DNA of 64,000 nt, from the NCBI GenBank assembly GCA_041918255.1, contig JAYRWD010000062.1, positions 1-64,000 of the forward strand. Direction: 5' to 3'. The position numbers and the translations under genes are program-made. The notes under the pieces are model-generated. The model did no database searches, was not told the DNA's origin, and saw nothing but the letters and a program-made list of their open reading frames with translations. This document shows positions 44,845 to 53,676 of this stretch, in pieces. Position 1 is the stretch's first letter, and each line of letters begins with the position of its first letter. The DNA comes from JAYRWD01 sp041918255 (GTDB lineage Bacteria; Patescibacteriota; Dojkabacteria; B142; WJKM01).

Positions 44845-45795
44845 ATGAAAATTTCATTTATTATCAGATTTAAGAACGAAGGGTTAAATATTCAGAATCT
44901 TGTTGAATCAATTTTGAATCAGTTAGGTGGTTTTGAAAACGAGATGATATTTGTAAATGACTGTTCAGATGACGAAAGCTATCAATATGTAAAAAAGCTC
45001 GAGAAAAATTTTCCACCCAGATCGTCGGTTAAATTGATAAATTTACGTCCCAAGCAGTTTACCTACTCGACAGCTATAAACATTGCATTACCGCATGTCA
45101 CGGGTGAATTTTTATTTATCCCAACAGCTCATGTTGTTATTGAGGATCGAGAAGCCATAATGAAGATGATTGAAAATTTTCAAGATAGGGACGTTGTGGC
45201 GGTTTCGGTCAGAATTATACCCTTTGACCTTCATGACACCTTTTCAGCACTTTCATTAAAGTTGAATGGTACGGAAGAGAGGAAAGAGAGATCACTTTTG
45301 ACCATTAAAGGGGAGGAGGAGAGGAGAAATCTTGTGAATTACATATTCATGTGCGCTTTTTCGTGTATTAGAGCATCAGTTTTTGAGAATAAAGCAAATT
45401 GGTTCAGAGAATTACCTAGGTCGGAGGATCTCGAGTGGTCATATAGGATGATAAACAAGGGACATAAAATCGTACATGATCCAAGAATCACTATACGTCA
45501 TAAAAACACCGACTCTATCACGCAAATTTGTAGGAGGTGGCTATACTCAATCGTGTCAATTGATCTTATTTTGCGCAGGGGAATAAGCCCACTTTTGAAG
45601 GTATACTATCGAACAATGTTTTCCATTACAAAGTTCATGGGTAGAGTAATGAAATCGGAGAAACGCTTATCGAAGAAATGTTTTTATCTTTTTCAACTTG
45701 TAACGATTTGTTTTTATCTTCCACTATATATACTTTTTCACGCGGGGGAAATTTCTAGATGGGAGAATAAATATAAAGAATCAATCAATGAATAA
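44845..45795 (+). CDS. family 2 glycosyltransferase
   Basis: 316 residues. GT-A fold motifs: SFIIRFKNEGLNIQNLVESI, MIFVNDCSDD, a PTAHV segment at the place of the DxD motif (some GT2 subfamilies have SAH here), and the acceptor-side RSEDLEWSYRMINKG with conserved ED. The C-terminal part is basic and hydrophobic (FYLFQLVTICFYLPLYILFH) and may associate with the membrane. It sits between two Fem-like genes and overlaps the next by 8 bp, so it probably decorates a cell-wall or lipid-linked precursor. Sugar unknown. Confidence 0.88.
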   Translation: MKISFIIRFKNEGLNIQNLVESILNQLGGFENEMIFVNDCSDDESYQYVKKLEKNFPPRSSVKLINLRPKQFTYSTAINIALPHVTGEFLFIPTAHVVIEDREAIMKMIENFQDRDVVAVSVRIIPFDLHDTFSALSLKLNGTEERKERSLLTIKGEEERRNLVNYIFMCAFSCIRASVFENKANWFRELPRSEDLEWSYRMINKGHKIVHDPRITIRHKNTDSITQICRRWLYSIVSIDLILRRGISPLLKVYYRTMFSITKFMGRVMKSEKRLSKKCFYLFQLVTICFYLPLYILFHAGEISRWENKYKESINE

Positions 45796-46828
45796 GATCG
45801 AGGAGGTACAATCACAAAAGAATTACAAAGATTTGTTTTTGAAATCAGAGGAGTCTTTTTTGCAAAGCTGGGAGTGGGGTGAAGTTAAGAGGCACGAATC
45901 ATGGAGTCCTCTTAGATTGAATGTTTGGGGCTTACCGCTACAGGTTTTATTAAAAAAGCTTCCTTTTTCCAGTGTTCACTTTGCTTACATAGCAAGGGGT
46001 TTTAGGGCGGATTGGGTTACTCCGGAAATTTTGACTGATATCTGCGACTTCTTATCAAATAAATCAATATCACATATTTTAGTTGATCCAAATATCAGCG
46101 ATCCGCAATTCGAAAAGTTTTTCGCGGATAGTGGCTTTATAAATTCAGGATTATCCGTGCAACCTAATTTTACAAATATAATTGATCTATCTTTCGGGAT
46201 TGAAGAGGTAGGGCGGAAGATGAAGCCTCAATTCAGAAGGGATACTCGGAAAGCTTTGGAGTTAGGCGTCTGTGTTGAAGGTTATCGAGATGGGGGGGAT
46301 GTGTTAAATCGGTTTTATAATATTATGCAGAGTATATTCGCTCGCACGCAGTTTATCATGCATGGGTTTGATTATTTTCAGACGGTTTGGCACGAACTTA
46401 CCAAAAGTGATATGGCTAAAATTTATATCGCGAATAAAGGAGGGGTTGATATAGGTGGAATATTTGTAGCGTTTGATAGGTATGGTGCGTACGAATTGTA
46501 TGGTGGGTTGACCGAAGATGGAAAAAAGCTGAGAATCGGACCGTTATTGAGGGTTGAGGCATTTCGGGACATTATTAATTTGGGAAAAAAGTTTTATGAT
46601 CAATGGGGGGTGGCTAGTTTTGACGAATTGGGTTTCCGCAAGGATCATGAGTTATATGGGATTTCGGTTTTTAAACAAGGAATGGGAGGGGTGAATATAA
46701 AATTTTTGAATCAACGGACACGTGTTTTTAGTAGCTTTTATTACGGATACTTTAGAATGCTTAGGTACCTGAATGGTTGTTTAATTAAGCTCAAGAAATT
46801 AATGCGACAGGGTGTCAATAAAAACTAA
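45788..46828 (+). CDS. FemABX-like peptidyltransferase 3
   Basis: 346 residues. It starts at ATG 45788 inside the end of the glycosyltransferase gene. Fem features: SFLQSWEWGEVKRHESWSP, VHFAYIARGFRADW, MKPQFRRDTRKALELGV and YDQWGVASFDELGF near the C-terminus. Closest in its start to Fem 1 (QTWEWGEVKRVENWSP). Third enzyme of the set; three members would allow a multi-residue side chain or different acceptors, which is inference. Confidence 0.87.
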   Translation: MNKIEEVQSQKNYKDLFLKSEESFLQSWEWGEVKRHESWSPLRLNVWGLPLQVLLKKLPFSSVHFAYIARGFRADWVTPEILTDICDFLSNKSISHILVDPNISDPQFEKFFADSGFINSGLSVQPNFTNIIDLSFGIEEVGRKMKPQFRRDTRKALELGVCVEGYRDGGDVLNRFYNIMQSIFARTQFIMHGFDYFQTVWHELTKSDMAKIYIANKGGVDIGGIFVAFDRYGAYELYGGLTEDGKKLRIGPLLRVEAFRDIINLGKKFYDQWGVASFDELGFRKDHELYGISVFKQGMGGVNIKFLNQRTRVFSSFYYGYFRMLRYLNGCLIKLKKLMRQGVNKN

Positions 46829-46876
46829 TGCTTCGAAATTTTTTTGAGGAAGGTGGGCGCAGGTAAGACCGGAAGC

Positions 46877-47059
46877 TTATCTTTTTATTTGGTTAATGCG
46901 GGATGTAATCACCTCTTTCTTTATGTCTTCCACCCTTGCCATATCCTGTATCGGTTGTCGGCTCTTTCGGTCTGTTATGATCTTCGGGCCTGGGCGTAAA
47001 AGGGTGTCTGGCCGGCTTCCTTGGTTCCCATCCAGGTTGTTCTCTTTTCTTATCACCAC
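46877..47059 (-). CDS. doubtful small basic protein, 60 aa
   Basis: A 60-codon frame from a GTG, rich in R, K, D and P, in the 458-bp gap between Fem 3 and the next gene. An aaaggtg sequence lies just before the start. No similarity recognised; the region may be non-coding. Confidence 0.2.
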   Translation of the reverse strand: MVIRKENNLDGNQGSRPDTLLRPGPKIITDRKSRQPIQDMARVEDIKKEVITSRINQIKR

Positions 47060-47286
47060 CTTTCGCGTCTAGGTAAAGGCCGGATCCGGTTAGTGATAGA
47101 CCACTATTCTCTGGGGGGAGGGGGTGAATGTGAAGAGCTCCATAAGTATATAAAAATAATATAGGTCGTCAACATTATGTCCTCTTTTTGTTCTTTGTTG
47201 AATAGGTCTGAGTTATAATTTACTTGAGTTATGAAATATAGATAATTCCATGCTTGGTATCTTTAATAATTTTTTCTTAATTTAGT

Positions 47287-47685
47287 GTGCAGATAACTTT
47301 AAAACGTCCTTCTAAAAGACTCGGCAATTTCATTTGGTATACAGGAGTATTCTTGTTGTTCTCTATCTTTGTCTTAAAGCTAACTTTGGTTTCCACACAG
47401 GTTGATGAAAACTATAATTGCTGTGGAACCGATGCTAATATATCTGGCTGTGAAAAGAACGAGCGGTATTACGACAGCGATCCGAATTGGGACTTTGGTG
47501 CTTACCCACGTGAATCGTGTATGAGGCTCAGGAAATTAAACTATTGCAAGACAGTCGATCCTCAAGTACAAATCATTCATGGCAAGGATTGTTTAAATTA
47601 TAACGTGAAGTATTATTCTATCTATCCCTTTTCGCTCATCTTAGGTTTGATTTTCACATTAGCTATACTCAAGCGCAGGGTATAA
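47287..47685 (+). CDS. hypothetical protein with two membrane helices and a Cys-rich loop
   Basis: 132 residues from a GTG at 47287. Two membrane helices (about 16-36 and 112-128) enclose a loop of about 75 residues with eight cysteines (YNCCGTDANISGCEKN, RESCMRLRKLNYC, GKDC), suggesting an extracytoplasmic disulfide-stabilised domain. No family recognised. It precedes the MurG-like gene; a TATAAT at 47681-47686 overlaps its 3' end and may drive that gene. Confidence 0.6.
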   Translation: MQITLKRPSKRLGNFIWYTGVFLLFSIFVLKLTLVSTQVDENYNCCGTDANISGCEKNERYYDSDPNWDFGAYPRESCMRLRKLNYCKTVDPQVQIIHGKDCLNYNVKYYSIYPFSLILGLIFTLAILKRRV

Positions 47686-47747
47686 TTTAACTAATGTTCA
47701 CTAGGGATGATTCCAACTTTATTTAGTTCAATTTAACTTACGAAGAA

Positions 47748-48878
47748 ATGACCTCAAATAAAATTCTTCTAGTCGGTGGAGGGAGCGGTGGGCATATTTC
47801 GATGCTCAAAGCAGCCATTGACGAATTGAAAAAACGGCAATTTGACGTAGAGAATAATCTTCTCCTTGTCGGTGGCAAACTCGGCATGATAAACGATCCG
47901 GGAAATTCGCTCGAAGCAAAAAGATTTCCAGAATTTGGCGTACCTTTTGTTTTAATACGTGGAGGCAAATTACATCGCGCATTGAAATGGAAATCTATAA
48001 CGTTACTTTCTGGCGTCATACTTGGATTCAAAGATGCGTTTTTGGTTTTGCGAAAATTTAAACCTGATATTGTTTTCTCGACGGGTGGGTATGTCGCTCT
48101 GCCTGTAGTGATACTAGCTCGTGCGTTGGGGTCGCGCGTCATCATCCACGAACAGACTATGACGGCCGGACTTTCAAATCGAATTTCGGGATATTTTGCG
48201 CATAGAATTTTTCTAGGTTTCGAATCGGCGAGAAAATATTTTGCAGCTTCAAAGGTTGAGGTGGTTGGAAATGTATTGCGCACTGAGGTATTTTCAAATT
48301 CCCCACCGACGAATTTACCAAGTCTAGTAGCGTTTGTTGAAAGGGCGAAAAAAGAAAACGCTAAGATTATATATATAACCGGAGGTAGCCTAGGAGCGCA
48401 CAAAATCAACATTTTTGTAAAGGAAAATTTGGTCAAACTAGCAAACGAATATTTTTTAATTTGGCAGACTGGCGAGAATCATCTTTATAATGATTTTGCG
48501 ATCGGCCGCAAGATAGTTGAAGAAAAAAGTTTGAGTGAACGAGTATTTGTGACCGATTTTTTGCGTGAAGAATTGGGTTATGTATACGCAAATTCTGATA
48601 TCATCTTTTCGCGTCCCGGGATTAATACCGTTTATGAATTAGCAGTACTCGGGAAACGAGCCATCTTATTTCCCCTCTGGGTTAGCGCAAAGGGTGATCA
48701 GGAAGCTAATGCGGTATGGTATTCGCAAAATTTTGCGGGAGAAATTATACGAGAGAAAGATCTCATCTTTTCCGTATTTAAGAAAAAAGTCGAGGGGTTA
48801 TTATCCTGTCCTCCGAAGGGATCTCTTCACTATCAGACTAATGTCTTAGATAGAATTTTAGATGAAATGGTAAATTAG
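47748..48878 (+). CDS. murG: MurG-like lipid II synthase (GlcNAc transferase)
   Basis: 376 residues, the usual MurG length. GT-B motifs: LVGGGSGGHI near the start (G-loop 1), STGGYVALPVVILA, HEQTMTAGLSNRI (H-E-Q), ITGGSLGAHKIN (second glycine loop), and FSRPGINTVYELAVLG with KGDQEANA (UDP-binding). The enzyme adds GlcNAc to lipid I at the inner membrane surface. The first loop has GGGSGGH rather than GGTGGH, and IYITGGSLG fits. A distant MurG homologue is possible, but peptidoglycan synthesis is the likely role, consistent with the Fem-like genes upstream. Confidence 0.88.
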   Translation: MTSNKILLVGGGSGGHISMLKAAIDELKKRQFDVENNLLLVGGKLGMINDPGNSLEAKRFPEFGVPFVLIRGGKLHRALKWKSITLLSGVILGFKDAFLVLRKFKPDIVFSTGGYVALPVVILARALGSRVIIHEQTMTAGLSNRISGYFAHRIFLGFESARKYFAASKVEVVGNVLRTEVFSNSPPTNLPSLVAFVERAKKENAKIIYITGGSLGAHKINIFVKENLVKLANEYFLIWQTGENHLYNDFAIGRKIVEEKSLSERVFVTDFLREELGYVYANSDIIFSRPGINTVYELAVLGKRAILFPLWVSAKGDQEANAVWYSQNFAGEIIREKDLIFSVFKKKVEGLLSCPPKGSLHYQTNVLDRILDEMVN

Positions 48879-48985
48879 GAAATTTTTTTTGTATTGTAGT
48901 TAATTTACTTCGGGCGGATCGATCTCAGATTTAGGCAAATTCGGTTTGTAGATGTATAATCAAGCTAATTTATTATTAGACCGAT

Positions 48986-49417
48986 ATGACCGAAAATGAA
49001 CAGAAAACACAAAATGAAATTAATTCGGAGAATTTAACAACAAAGAGTGAAAAGGGGGGATATAAGACTGATAACGCTTCCTCTCAAACGAGCTCGGATG
49101 ATACTTTTGTGGCAATACTTGCCGCGCTCCCAATGGTTGGATTACTGATATATCTTTTGATCCCAGACAGCACTGCCTATGTCAGAAATTACTCTTCACA
49201 AAGTACAGCTTTAACCATTTTAGGTTTTGCGGTAGGATCGGTTGGCTCGATTCTAGCGTCTATTCCGATAGTTGGGTTACTTTTCGCAGTTGTCAATAGT
49301 GTGATAGGTCTAGTATTTCTCGGGGCAGTATTGCTCTTGCTTATCAACGCAGCCCAAGGAAAACAAGCTTACCGGTTACCAAAGATCGGGCATTTTGCGC
49401 AAAAGTATTTTAAATAA
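48986..49417 (+). CDS. DUF4870/Tic20-like membrane protein
   Basis: 143 residues: a polar, low-complexity N-terminus of about 45 residues, then FVAILAALPMVGLLIYLLIP, VRNYSSQSTALTILGFAVG and two more hydrophobic stretches. The 'VR..S.Q.' motif after the first helix is typical of DUF4870-like small membrane proteins. Function unknown. It is the last gene before the rRNA region. Confidence 0.7.
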   Translation: MTENEQKTQNEINSENLTTKSEKGGYKTDNASSQTSSDDTFVAILAALPMVGLLIYLLIPDSTAYVRNYSSQSTALTILGFAVGSVGSILASIPIVGLLFAVVNSVIGLVFLGAVLLLLINAAQGKQAYRLPKIGHFAQKYFK

Positions 49418-49448
49418 TTGAAAATCCAAAAGATTTTGGACTTAGCAC

Positions 49449-49478
49449 TTGTATATCCCCCATGTAGTTTGATAAAAT
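49449..49478 (+). promoter_or_regulatory. candidate rRNA promoter
   Basis: TTGTAT at 49449-49454 and TAAAAT at 49473-49478 with an 18-bp spacer, about 60 bp before the start of the 16S processing stem. Confidence 0.5.
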
Positions 49479-49540
49479 AGCATGCCTTAATCAGAAATTA
49501 GGGTAGGTATATTGTTCGCTTTATTTCAAGCGAAGGTTCT

Positions 49541-49599
49541 TTGACAATTGAAAGAGTGATAGGTTATCTCTGTACAAGAGATAAAAAATAGTCAATTCC
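49541..49599 (+). ncRNA. 5' strand of the pre-16S processing stem (leader)
   Basis: The leader segments 49541-49565 (ttgacaattgaaagagtgat and on) and 49587-49599 (aatagtcaattcc) are complementary to 51387-51411 (22 of 25) and 51373-51385 (13 of 13). The pairing brackets only the 16S gene, the typical RNase III substrate of pre-16S rRNA. Smaller hairpins (gttcttacttcggtaagaat; agtaaacc...ggtttact) follow before the gene. Confidence 0.85.
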
Positions 49600-49702
49600 A
49601 AACAAACACAAAAAAAAACGTCAGCGTCGTGAAGGTTCTTACTTCGGTAAGAATTTCGCGACAAACAAACTTAAGGTATCAGTAAACCTCTGGTTTACTG
49701 AT

Positions 49703-51211
<1,509 letters not shown>

Positions 51212-51372
51212 TAGGGAGACTCGGCTGGTTGAACTTTGTTTTTCCGCAATGGACTATGAAGTGAAACTAATGTTTTTGGAGCCGACCTTTGTCCGGTAGG
51301 GCAAAGGAAAGATTTTTCAATATTCCTTCATCTTGGGTTCGCCCTTGATGAAATCATTTTTTTTCAAAACCC

Positions 51373-51411
51373 GGAATTGACTATTGAACCTATCACTCTT
51401 TTAGTTGTCAA
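51373..51411 (+). ncRNA. 3' strand of the pre-16S processing stem
   Basis: ggaattgactatt and aacctatcactcttttagtt (continuing gtcaa) pair with the leader at 49541-49599. The stem closes 230 bp before tRNA-Ile, so 16S is released as a separate unit. Confidence 0.85.
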
Positions 51412-51524
51412 AAATATGTTATTTAAGAGAACTCTTTTACCGGAGTTCTTTTTTGATCTTGCGTTCACTTGAGTTAATGTTATTTAGGGCTAATGTGTAG
51501 TAAAATATCTGGCTATGAAATCGC

Positions 51525-51600
51525 GAGCTATTAGCTCAGTTTCCACCAAAGGTGGATTCACTTCTGGCGAAGGTTACTTGCCTGCGAAGGCAGGGAGCGA
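51525..51600 (+). repeat. tRNA-Ile 5' fragment followed by palindromes
   Basis: gagctattagctcag (51525-51539) repeats the first 15 nt of tRNA-Ile (gagccattagctcag at 51643) with one change, then runs into a small hairpin (tccacc/ggtgga) and a tgcctgcgaaggca palindrome (51579-51592). No anticodon or T arm follows. It resembles the broken tRNA-Ser copies near 12 kb. Confidence 0.55.
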
Positions 51601-51642
51601 GAAGTCGCAGGTAGATCGTTTATAATAAAACAAGAATGATGT

Positions 51643-51716
51643 GAGCCATTAGCTCAGCTGGTTAGAGCGCGGTCCTGATAAGACCGAGGTCCTTGGTTCG
51701 AGACCAAGATGGCTCA
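51643..51716 (+). tRNA. tRNA-Ile (GAT)
   Basis: 74 nt: acceptor gagccat/atggctc, D arm agctcagctggttagagc, anticodon arm ggtcctgataagacc with GAT, T arm cttggttcgagaccaag. No encoded CCA. It lies in the 16S downstream spacer, as in many rRNA operons. Confidence 0.96.
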
Positions 51717-51721
51717 TTTAA

Positions 51722-51900
51722 AAATATTCAAATTACAATATTCAAAATACAAAAATATCCAAATATCCAAATATCAAAAAACAAATTACAATATTCAAAA
51801 GCTTATAGATAAATTTGTTTTTTTGTAATTTGAATATTGAGTATCGAACAGTTTTAATAATCTGTATTTTTTTGTAATTTGAACATTGGATATTGAACAT
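51722..51900. repeat. AT-rich direct and inverted repeats, left flank
   Basis: Units of the type gtaatttgaatattgagtat at 51825-51849 and 51874-51898 (49-bp spacing) and their inverse caaattacaatattcaaaa at 51729-51747 and 51782-51800. A 39-bp stretch, 51802-51840 (starting cttatagataaat), recurs at 52290-52328 on the other side of the four-helix-bundle pseudogene with about five changes. Confidence 0.75.
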
Positions 51901-51910
51901 TTTTATGTTT

Positions 51911-52254
51911 ATGAAATATGATTTAGAAGAAAGGACTTTGTATTTCGGGCTTGATATTATAAAGCTATGTAAAAGCCTACCGGGGGAGTACATTAACAGG
52001 GAAATTGGTCGCCAGTTGATTAGATCGGCTGGAAGTGTCGGGGCAAATTATAGGGAAGGATGCGAATCGCTCGGCAAGGAAGATAAAATAATGAGATTTA
52101 AAATCTCTTTGAAGGAGGCAAAGGAAACAATGTTTGGATTGAGCTTTTGAGAGTGTCGGAACAAACAATCGCGAAGCAAGCGGATGATAATTTGAAAGAA
52201 GAGAGTGAACTATTGAGAATTTTGGCTACGATAATTAAGAAAGTGAGTAAATAA
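51911..52254 (+). pseudogene. frameshifted four-helix-bundle protein (S23/IVP-like)
   Basis: ATG 51911 opens MKYDLEERTLYFGLDIIKLC, then REIGRQLIRSAGSVGANYRE and FKISLKEAKETMF, the classic four-helix-bundle (23S rRNA-intervening-sequence protein) family. After codon ETMF the frame ends early, but one extra T there restores WIELLRVSEQTIAKQADDNL, KEESELLRILATIIKKVSK and a stop at 52254. Restored length about 114 residues, the family size. A single-base deletion thus broke the gene, unless it is a sequencing error. It lies inside the 16S-tRNA spacer, between AT-rich repeats. Confidence 0.85.
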
Positions 52255-52545
52255 AAATATTTAAATTATAATGTTCAAAAATTCAAAAACTTATAGATAA
52301 ATTGGTTTTTTTGGAATTTGAATAGTGGTTATTATTTTGAATTTTGGGTATTGGTTTTTGAAGTTATTGATATTAATCTTATGGGGCTGTGGATGTTCGC
52401 AAGAATAAGCCGCCTCCGGGTGCAAGTCCTGGGGCTCCACCAACGAAAAGGAGTGATGATGGTTTTTGATATTTGGATATTGTAGTTTGAACATTGAGTA
52501 CCGGGTATTTTTATAATTCGAATATTGAGATTTGATTATTTATAG
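52255..52545. repeat. AT-rich repeats, right flank, in the tRNA-Ile/tRNA-Ala spacer
   Basis: More diverged units of the ttgaatattgagtatt type, near 52315, 52482 and 52520, surround a GC-richer piece at 52382-52444 (ggggctgtgg ... ggggctccacca). No intact gene. The 39-bp direct repeat of the left flank is at 52290-52328. Confidence 0.65.
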
Positions 52546-52619
52546 GGGGCTGTAGCACAGCTGGTTAATGCGCATCATTTGCAATGATGAGATCGAGGGT
52601 TCGAATCCCTCCAGCTCCA
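52546..52619 (+). tRNA. tRNA-Ala (TGC)
   Basis: 74 nt: acceptor ggggctg/cagctcc, D arm agcacagctggttaatgc, anticodon arm catcatttgcaatgatg with TGC, T arm gagggttcgaatccctc. Position after tRNA-Ile is the usual rRNA spacer order, but a minus-strand gene follows directly instead of 23S rRNA. Confidence 0.96.
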
Positions 52620-52628
52620 TTAGAAAAC

Positions 52629-53513
52629 TTAGTTGTTCCGCGAGGGGGCTAATGGTGAATGTTTACCAGTCCGTGTAAGAAAGTGTAAATTATCCTCTAC
52701 TATTTCCTTAATTTTGTAGTATTGATCCATCACGAGTCTCATCTGAGGTTCATTTGTCCAATAGAGCGTAGGTTGATTAGGTAATTCATATCCTCCTCCG
52801 GTCCCCCTTTTATAGATCTGCGCGCGACCAGATTTTGTTACATCGTCAAATGTTTCAGTAAAACTGTACCCATCGATGAAGCTAGGTAGTTCCAATAAAA
52901 ATAGCCCGGTATACGATGAAGAAATTCTGGGAGTTGACACACCGACTATTGTACCTGCTAATACGGTATGTAAAAGTGTAAGTTCTTCCAACGAAACACC
53001 ATATTGAACGAGCAGTCGGTTTACAACACTTTGATTTAGTTGAGATGTATCATACCCACGAGAGTTAAAATTTAAGGATAGTTGGGCCAGATCAAGCAAT
53101 CCCAGGGCTTTCTTTACATCAGCGTCTTGTGCGTCCGTCACCATTCTTTCCATTTGCTGAGAGTTGGGCAATGTACTGTTCACAGCTTGAAATGCGGACT
53201 TTAAATGAGACCAAGAAGTTAGCCCTACATCGACTAACCCTCTTAGTACACACAATGTTAAAAATTGATTGGTCAGTAAAGCGAATTCTGGATGAGAAGA
53301 AAAATCACCCTGCGTAAGTTCAGCTATTGTGGTTGTTCCAAGCGCCGCGTTGTCGATCGGAATTTGTGTTCCTATAAGCGAAACGCCAACTAAACCGGCC
53401 AAAGAACATACTGTAGCAAAATCAGTATACTCTGGGCCGGTGTGTTCTTTACCGAATATGTGCTCCTTTGCTTTAGATAAATGCAATGTGAGTTGTGGAG
53501 GTCCTTCTTGCAT
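52629..53513 (-). CDS. hypothetical protein, 294 aa
   Basis: 294 residues, not recognised. Soluble-looking, mostly helical, with a mildly hydrophobic segment (DFATVCSLAGLVGVSLIGTQ) that is too weak for a clear membrane helix. It starts at ATG 53513 (MQEGPPQLTLHLSKAKEH). Its stop lies only 10 bp from the tRNA-Ala 3' end, where 23S would be expected. One of several isolated minus-strand genes in this part of the window. Confidence 0.65.
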   Translation of the reverse strand: MQEGPPQLTLHLSKAKEHIFGKEHTGPEYTDFATVCSLAGLVGVSLIGTQIPIDNAALGTTTIAELTQGDFSSHPEFALLTNQFLTLCVLRGLVDVGLTSWSHLKSAFQAVNSTLPNSQQMERMVTDAQDADVKKALGLLDLAQLSLNFNSRGYDTSQLNQSVVNRLLVQYGVSLEELTLLHTVLAGTIVGVSTPRISSSYTGLFLLELPSFIDGYSFTETFDDVTKSGRAQIYKRGTGGGYELPNQPTLYWTNEPQMRLVMDQYYKIKEIVEDNLHFLTRTGKHSPLAPSRNN

Positions 53514-53676
53514 AGAATTAGAATAATATTTTGCTAATGGAACTAAATAGGAATATCCTCTAAATTATATCACACTTTAGCCCATAGTACGAGGGGGCTT
53601 AGTATAATTACCTTTTTGATGCATTTGCGCTAGAATTGATTGGAGTAATTTTGGGTCAAACTCTTATTCAAGGAAA

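Noticed and set aside
46829..47286. Hidden RNA gene in the 458-bp gap
   Set aside because: There are GC-richer patches (around 46930-47100) but no complete tRNA, RNase P or 6S-like structure that I can trace.
52382..52445. tRNA- or tmRNA-like piece (ggggctgtgg...ggtgcaagtcc...ggggctccacca)
   Set aside because: The ends can pair with wobbles and the 3' part resembles a T arm plus CCA, but only about 60 nt are present, with no anticodon arm and no tag-coding region. It can also be read as a Pro/Gly-rich peptide tail. Probably a relic; not supportable as an RNA gene.
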